Origin: Archegozetes longisetosus | Taxonomy: Eukaryota; Arthropoda; Arachnida; Sarcoptiformes; Trhypochthoniidae | NCBI GenBank assembly: GCA_018873245.2 | Contig: JAEMBT020000002.1 | Span: 8,468,001-8,532,000, forward strand | Reading direction: 5' to 3' | DNA: 64,000 nucleotides | Shown: in pieces, positions 57,201-64,000 of the stretch | Position numbering within the stretch: position 1 is the first letter of the stretch | Layout of the letters: the number at the start of each line of letters is the position of its first letter | Notes under the pieces: model-generated | The model's input: the letters and a program-made list of their open reading frames with translations, nothing else | Told to the model about the DNA's origin: nothing | Database searches by the model: none | Program-made: the position numbers and the translations under genes

Positions 57201-60200
57201 TGAGTGGTATTATGGAGTCAAAGAAATCGCATCAAAATCACCTCTACTTAAATCCCGCGAACACTTGCGATCAGAATTGCATTTCAATTCTGCGATCAGA
57301 AACGAAGCAGTTTCTGGTGTTGAACTTCAAGAGATTAGAAATCAAATAATCACAGACTTGGACCATCCTTCAGATGTGATCCCTATTATAAATAAGTTGA
57401 CATTCGCTCAGTGCACTTATTTGCTATCGGTTTGTCGTTTGGAAACTTTCAGAGTTCAGAGTTTGGTCAATGGTATGAATCCGTTCCATATACTGATGCA
57501 ATATTTAGAAGATTATACCATTCAGAAAGACAAAGATGGCATTTGGCAGTGCATTATGAGCATATCAGATAAAGTTTTCAATGTTTTCCTTGATATTATG
57601 TCAAATAAGCCAAAGAACAAATCCCGTGATAATGAACTCGAAGAGTATGCAATTCTCCTTCTGGTTAAGTTCAATCACAGACAAAAACAAATAAGACGAG
57701 TCGCTGATAGATATTTGAGTGGTTTAGTTGATAAATTTCCTCATCTTTTATGGAGCGGTAAAGTTTTGACAACAATGCTGAACATTTTACAAGTACTCGG
57801 GAGGTCATTAGAACTCGATCCTAATGAAGAAAATCCAGAACTGTCTGTACCAAACACTGATTACTGCATTCAACTCACAGATACTATGGAAGCACGTGAG
57901 GTATTGTGGAGTCAAAAAATCTTGAATAATGTAATAGACTTTGACACCAATTTTTATATTTAATTTAGAATATTGTGAGAGACTTTGGTGCCCGATGTCA
58001 AGGCATAATACATGAAGCGGCCAAATGGGCCCCAAATATCACTCGTTCTCACCTACAAGAGTATTTGGCGAGTCTCGAGCATGCCATGAGTGGAATTCAG
58101 CAACACAGTGGTCTTTCATTGGCTGTTGAATCGATCACTTCGTTTGCCGGCTATAACTCATTTTCTAGTCCATTGTCGGCGTCAACTTTGGAAAGATTAC
58201 CCAATTTCATAAAAAACAATTGTTCCGAATTCATCGCTTCGATGAGTCTTCGCACGCATTTTGCAGGAGAAGTTTCGGGAATGCTGTCTAGCTTCAAGTC
58301 AAATGAACAAAAGTTAGCTTCAAAACTAATAAATGATTTGAAAGAAAGTTGCATCTCACAGGACGTCAAAGCACATCAGCAATGTGTTTATAGAATAACT
58401 GCTTTGCTTATTGCAACATCAGCTTGTGACCGACAGTTAGTTCATGCCTTGTGTTGGGCTCCCGTCGACTTCTTTTCCGAAGATACCATCGCGAGTGTCA
58501 TTTCCTGTTGGAAGTGGCTCTTAGCAGCTCGTCCTGACTTGGAGTCCAAGGTTGGACTTGTTTTGAACTTTTCAAATACAATTATTTGTCAATTATTCAT
58601 TGACATCTATGTTTATAACAGTTTATTGAAGAGATGGCTTCAGCCTGGAGTGCGACCATCGATAGAAAGTTGGGTCTTTTCGCTTCAGACCCACCTCAAA
58701 CCGATCCATTGTCTGCAAGCGCTAATTCAGTGTTGAAACCAAGTCCTCCATATATTGGAGGTCACGGACTTTGGGTTAAAGTAAGCATTATTTCCCGTTG
58801 AATTGACACATTATCATGTTTTATAAACAATTCTATTTGTACCAGTTTTTGGCGGAGAGAATCGAAATCGCAAAGTATAGTTCATTGGATCAAATCGAAA
58901 TTTTTACTAATTTATTGCATCGATCGCTACACATATCCGTTGGACGAGTTCACTGTAGCTCAAGAAATATTGCAACAATAGGTTCTCGTTTTCGATTGTT
59001 GAACTGTGGACTATCGCTAGTTCAGGGGGAAGTCTTGCCAAAATCAATCAGTAAAAGTGTCTTGAGAGAACGCATATATTCTGCTGCTATCGACTACTTT
59101 TGGTAAATAAAACAATTTTTAGTTAAACTTCATGAGAAAGCCTTTCATGAGAAAATCTCTTTCGATTCAGTGGTCCTCAGATTTGTCCATCTCAGAGAGG
59201 ATCCGAATTACGAGAAGACATAATATCACTAGTGCGCTTCTGGCAGAGTCTTCATTCGGATAAGAAGTATCTGAAATCTTCTTATTTTAATGATGTTTGG
59301 AGTGAGAGCTCAAATCAGACGTTAGGTTTGGCTGCAGTTTGTCCTGATTTGAGAGGCAGTTCGGAATTCAGTCAGACAAGAACCACACCGACAGGCTGGA
59401 TCAATACAGTTCCGCTCAGCAGCAATATGTCCAGCATTTCAAAGAGGTCTTCAGGATTCAAGGGCTCGCAATCCACTAAAAACAAAGAAAATTCAATATT
59501 TGTCGACTATTTCGTTAAGGATTATGTGAGGAAAAGAAATCTGATTTTAAGTTTGTTAGCGACTGAAATCGAACTTTTAATAACGTGGCACAATCCGACC
59601 TCTTCACCAGAATCTGTTATTTCTGGAGAAGAAATGATAGCCAAATGGCGAAGCCAACCTTTCACTGAAAGAACGTGGAAAGAAACTGCTAGACTCGCTT
59701 GGGACATATCTCCTATTCTTGCTGTATATCTGCCCTGCAGGTCATCATCTTTACAAATATTCCTATCTAATAATAGTTTATGAGTCCGTTCAATGCTTTT
59801 GTTTTTTTTATAATAGATTTAAAAATTCAGACGAAATTAAAGAAGAGGTTTCTCGATTGGTCCGATTGAACCCAATAGCTGTGTTTCATGTTCCCGAAGC
59901 GTTGCAATATCTCGTTACATCTGAAAGCATATTGCACGATTCACCAGAAGTAATCTATTTTCAAAAACCTAACTATTTTTCAAGTTTTCCTAAATTAATC
60001 GTTCAAAATTGCTTTACAGTTGACTCATATGTTGACGTGGGCTCCTATTTCTCCAATTCAAGCCTTATCTTACTTTTCCCGTCAATATCCACCGCATCCA
60101 ATCACAGCTCAATACGCAGTTCGAAAGCTTTCAAGTTATCCCCCAGTATGGCATAATATCATATTATTTCTTATTCAAACTGCATTAAATTAATGAAACT

Positions 60201-62050
60201 GTATGTATCTATAGGATGCGATAATGTTCTACATTCCACAACTGGTTCAAGCGGTTCGATACGATAGTGTAAGTCGTTTTATACTATTTATAAATTGAAA
60301 TTATTTCTGAATAATCAAATTGATTTTCCAAAAAGATGGGATATATTGCTGAATTTATAAGAGCTGCTGCAAGTCGTTCTCAATTACTCGCGCATCAACT
60401 CATATGGAATATGCAAACCAATATGTATAAGGATGAGGACCAACAGGAACAAGATCGTAAATAATCTGATAACTTTATAGTTATAAAATTATAATAGAGT
60501 TTATTGTATTATGTATTGGCTAATTGAAGAAGAACTTCCGAATGTTTTCTTCATTTTATAAGTTGATTAAGAAATGCATAACCAATAAATCAGAACAATT
60601 TTTGATTGCTTTGATTTTCGATTCAGTGATTTTTTATTCAAAATACTTTCACAGCTGATCTATACGAGCCTCTCGAACATATAACAAACACCATAGTGAA
60701 CTCACTTTCTGGACCGGCTAAAGAGTTTTATGAAAGAGAATTTGATTTCTTCGGTAAAATAACTGCTATTTCTGGTGAAATACGCAACTATCCAAAAGGC
60801 CAAGAACGTAAAGAAGCTCTTTTGAGGGCTTTGAGAAAAATCAAAGTTCAACTGGGCTGTTATTTACCATCAAATGCTGAGGCATTGGTTTTGGATATCG
60901 ATCCTGAAAAAGGAATTCCATTACAAAGTGCAGCAAAAGCACCATTTTTGGCACGATTCAAAGTCGCGCGTTGCGGCATCAGTGAACTTGAGACACTTGC
61001 CATGAACTCCAGGAATAGAGACAAAGGCAATTACTCTAAATCATTAGGTGTCGAGATGTGGCAGTCAGCTATCTTTAAAGTTGGAGATGATGTCAGACAA
61101 GTAATCCCATAGTTTTAGTTTTCAATTAGAATTACTTAGAATTAAAATGATTTGTTGGAATATTTTTTCAGGACATGTTAGCGCTCCAAATAATTGGTTT
61201 GTTTAAGAATATATTCATGAAAGTTGGACTCGATCTCTTTCTCTTCCCCTATCAAGTTATAGCCACTTCTCCCGGAGTATGTTTTTATCTCATAATAAGT
61301 CCAAATTAAAAAAATCTACCATTAAGTGTCTAATCATTTTATTGAATAGTGTGGTGTAATTGAATGCGTGCCGAACGCCAAATCACGCGATCAATTGGGT
61401 CGAGAAACTGATATATCGCTGTATGATTATTTCCTAAAAACTTATGGTGACGAGTCATCAAGTAAATTCCAAGAGGCGCGAAGAAGTTTTGTGAAGAGTA
61501 TGGCGGCCTATAGTGTGGTTGGGTTTTTGCTTCAGATAAAGGATAGACATAACGGAAATATAATGATAGACAAAGACGGGCACATCATCCATATAGGTAC
61601 TACTGGCATTTTGTTGATATTGCTGTAAATCATATTTGGTAAATGTTTGATCTGTTTGATCTAGACTTTGGTTTCATGTTCGAGAGTTCTCCCGGAGGCA
61701 ACTGGGGATTCGAACCTGATATCAAATTAACCGATGAAATGGTTATGGTTATGGGTGGAAAAATGGAAGCGCCCACATTCAAATGGTTTCAAGAACTTTG
61801 CGTTCAGGCATATCTTGCTGTCAGACCCTATCGCGAAGCTATTGTTTCCCTCGTTTCATTGATGTTGGACACGGGTCTGCCATGTTTTAGGGGACAAACT
61901 GTTAAACAGTTGAGAGCGCGTTTTGCTCCCAATGCTAGTGAGAAGGAAGCGGCGGCTTATATGTTGAAAATCATTAGGGATTCTTTCTTGAATTTCAGAA
62001 CTCGAACTTATGATATGATACAGTATTACCAAAATCAAATTCCATATTAG
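54248..62050 (+). CDS. PI4KA: Phosphatidylinositol 4-kinase alpha (type III)
   Basis: Nineteen exons: 54248-54340, 54425-54544, 54693-54786, 54837-55001, 55057-55685, 55761-55857, 55919-57930, 57969-58550, 58622-58780, 58846-59102, 59171-59740, 59817-59949, 60020-60145, 60215-60268, 60336-60456, 60655-61100, 61172-61276, 61350-61596 and 61665-62050. They give 2131 aa in phase (human about 2100). The enzyme makes PI4P at the plasma membrane. Seen: LARSLAKIN at the start, the long helical part, FPPDAI-like [19 protein letters not shown], and the lipid-kinase unique and helical region. The kinase domain has [27 protein letters not shown], catalytic [21 protein letters not shown] and a C-terminus [12 protein letters not shown]. 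The intron after exon 7 is only 38 nt. All joins agree with the conserved protein. Confidence 0.97.
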
Positions 62051-63018
62051 ATTTGGATTACTAGTTTTGATTTTTAATCTCTTTCAAAATTCTATTTAGC
62101 ATAATGCCTCATAATTAACTCTTATAATTAATTTAAATATATCTAAATATGTTAAAAATGTGAGCAAAAAATACGTTTTAATACTGTAGATAAAATATGC
62201 TGTAAATTACGTATTGTTGAATCTTAAATGTTATGTTAATATATAGTTATCTAAATTATAATTAGTGTTACATTTATCAAGGCGTTTATGTATTACTCAG
62301 TCTTCTGTTCTGAGAGAAATTCTTTCCAATCAATAAAATTTTAATTTAATAATAACTTCGCGATATTAAGGTCGATATCGTTCGAAGACTTAATATGATT
62401 ATCCTTCCTTTCACAGAACTTTTCCAAAGATTGCTAATTGAATTTTATTGCAGCCATCATTAGATTCTACCCTTAAACCAGTTCAGTACTTAAACAAACT
62501 AACACCGAACAATCAATACAATCGACACCATTGTAAAAAATACTAACCAATGATTTAAACTAAATTTTAGCGAATCAATTCTATGAATAATGATTTTATT
62601 GTGCTCAGTAATCGAGAAATTTGATCAGAGTTTATGAAGTTTTAAACTAAATTCTAGTTGAACTGAAAGACTCAGAGAAACTCTCAATTAGAAAGACTAG
62701 TAATGCATAAATTTGTTTGCTTTAAGCCTGAAACTGTTAACACCAACTGTAACAAATAAATATTTTAGCAATTATTGTAAATTTTCTTAACCTATGAGAT
62801 CTCAAACTCTGAAATTACAATTAAAGTTTCTTCACAAGAGATTAAAATTTATATTAATATATCTTGGGTTAAGAAAAACAGTACGATTACTATAACACTA
62901 ATGGGCAGCTATTAGTTAAAAATAATGTGGCGATTATTCAAAATCTCGATATATTATAATTTGGTCAAAATGCTATCATTCTTTTGCTGATAAATAGGAC
63001 GTCTGTTGATTTGTTCAT
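62051..63018. other. Convergent 3' flanks, PI4KA and UNC119
   Basis: 968 bp between the two stop codons. AT-rich, with no gene or repeat that I can support. Confidence 0.6.
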
Positions 63019-63696
63019 TTAGTGATTATTCAACCCTCCATTATATGCATAATCGGCCTTATTATGCATTATTAAAATGTTATCCACGAAATAGTAACTG
63101 TCAGATCGAGTTTCAAATGGATTGTTTATCATTTCTTCGCCTATTACGCAAACAAACAAATTAAACATTCGATCGATAAATTGAGACCATTAAACGCTTA
63201 CATAGTTCCTGACTTAGTGTAGGGAACTCATAGATATGTTCGCATGTATTTTTGCTGTTCGGAATACAAAAACCAAAGTTAAAATCGAATGTTTTCAGAA
63301 GCTTGTCCCGAAAAAAGTGACGCTCAATCATTCGAAAGTTATTTATTGCTTTGTCGCCAATTCGAAATTCAACTCTGAATTAGCCAAATCACAAAAAGTT
63401 TAAGTTCAACGTTAGTATAGCTTTCAATCAAGTAGCCTTCAAACGACTACATTTAATCAATACATACGTCGCTCCAACTGTTTTAAGTTTCAAGAACTGC
63501 GATGTGAACTGATATCTCACGAATCTGCCAGAATTGGCGTCGATTTCCTCCTCTTCTTGCTCTTTGATATCATCACAATCTTCAGGTGGCGGAGGCTTTA
63601 CTATTTCGAACAGAACTAGTCCAGTCTCCATATCACGTATTTTAAAACGTGTAAACTCAATGTCGTAAATGTTAGCATCAGGTGAACAAAGATAAC
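63019..63696 (-). CDS. UNC119: UNC119 lipid-binding chaperone, 3' exons
   Basis: Three exons on the minus strand: 63468-63696, 63202-63374 and 63019-63140, ending in TAA. UNC119 binds myristoylated N-termini and carries such proteins to cilia and membranes. The sequence [19 protein letters not shown], the [12 protein letters not shown] segment, [21 protein letters not shown], the next exon's [30 protein letters not shown], and the final [14 protein letters not shown]...[11 protein letters not shown] follow the family throughout. The acceptor before 63696 is in phase 1, so an upstream exon must exist. I see no convincing one in 63697-64000, so the 5' part lies beyond the window. Confidence 0.95.
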
Positions 63697-64000
63697 CTAA
63701 AATAGAATTTCGATAGTACATCAAAAATAGATCTTTCCCACATGAATCTCATTTAGTCTTCATACTGAGTACAAGACAAGTGTTAATAATTAGGGCGATA
63801 ATACACTATAAAATAAATGACTCGTATTAGAGCAACATCTCACTTATATTTAGATTTAGACCTTTTAAAACTGTCTCATAAACTAATTTATTATATTCTA
63901 TATTAAGATCTCTTTCCTAATCACTTGAAACTAGTTTTGAGCAACTATTTGAAAGTTGTCCGACACTTTCATGCTTTCAATGTGATTATGTTTAAACTTA
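63697..64000. other. Intron of UNC119 to window end
   Basis: 304 bp upstream of the first visible UNC119 exon. It is probably intronic; no coding frame seen. Confidence 0.55.

Noticed and set aside
63428..63724. First guess of PDE6D for the last gene
   Set aside because: The YLCSP, FTRFK and [11 protein letters not shown] motifs are those of UNC119, a relative of PDE6D.
1..64000. CRISPR array or prokaryotic operon features
   Set aside because: No spaced direct repeats of CRISPR type; introns and gene families are eukaryotic throughout.

Overview
The window is eukaryotic nuclear DNA: AT-rich, compact, with many genes split by short GT-AG introns (mostly 40-150 nt, one of only 38 nt). The gene content points to a small-genome invertebrate: inactive rhomboid, CYP2-clan P450, importin alpha-3 type, SETD1, ZW10, UNC119, a mariner element and a tRNA-Gly(GCC). 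An arthropod, possibly a mite, fits best, but this is an inference that a species search would have to settle. Exon coordinates were worked out by hand from reading frame, splice sites and remembered family sequences; phases were checked for every multi-exon gene.

Layout. 1-3446 (-): iRhom, cut at its 3' end by the window edge. 3817-4174: a MITE. 5068-6097 (-): CPPED1 phosphatase with a likely GC-AG intron. 6976-8520 (+): importin alpha, one exon. 8979-10723 (-): DDX47. 10808-13768: Fanzor element copy 1. 14959-17775 (-): cytochrome P450. 17776-22626: 4.8 kb without a recognisable gene. 22627-24425 (-): RSRC2. 25432-26457 (-): CD2BP2. 27012-27857 (+): PRKRIP1. 28362-29015: a foldback repeat beside a small unrecognised membrane gene (-). 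29822-31131: mariner with one frameshift. 31599-35698: Fanzor element copy 2, inverted relative to copy 1. 35820-36920 (+): TMX2. 37632-38231 (+): RPAIN. 39040-43676 (+): DHX37. 44377-50735 (+): SETD1. 51098-53333 (+): ZW10 with an apparent 1-nt frameshift. 53844-53914 (-): tRNA-Gly. 54248-62050 (+): PI4KA. 63019-63696 (-): UNC119, with 5' exons beyond the window.

The most unusual content is the pair of Fanzor elements. Fanzor is the eukaryotic relative of TnpB, the RNA-guided nuclease. Each copy is flanked by TTAA and ends in ~13-bp inverted repeats of piggyBac style. Each carries a 5' intron filled with GA microsatellite, one Fanzor-like gene with RuvC-I and CxxC...CxxC motifs, and a 3' tail with a run of hairpins where an omega-RNA would be expected. 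The copies are very similar and share the same three lesions: an in-frame TGA (or a 42-nt intron), a 7-A frameshift before the last RuvC segment, and a His where the RuvC-III Asp should be. They therefore probably moved in trans after decay, or use unusual decoding. Both lie about 80-120 bp upstream of the start codon of a housekeeping gene (DDX47, TMX2), in that gene's orientation.

The remaining genes are mostly housekeeping: RNA processing (DDX47, DHX37, RSRC2, CD2BP2, PRKRIP1), nuclear transport (importin alpha, RPAIN), chromatin (SETD1), membrane traffic and lipid signalling (ZW10, PI4KA, UNC119, iRhom, TMX2).
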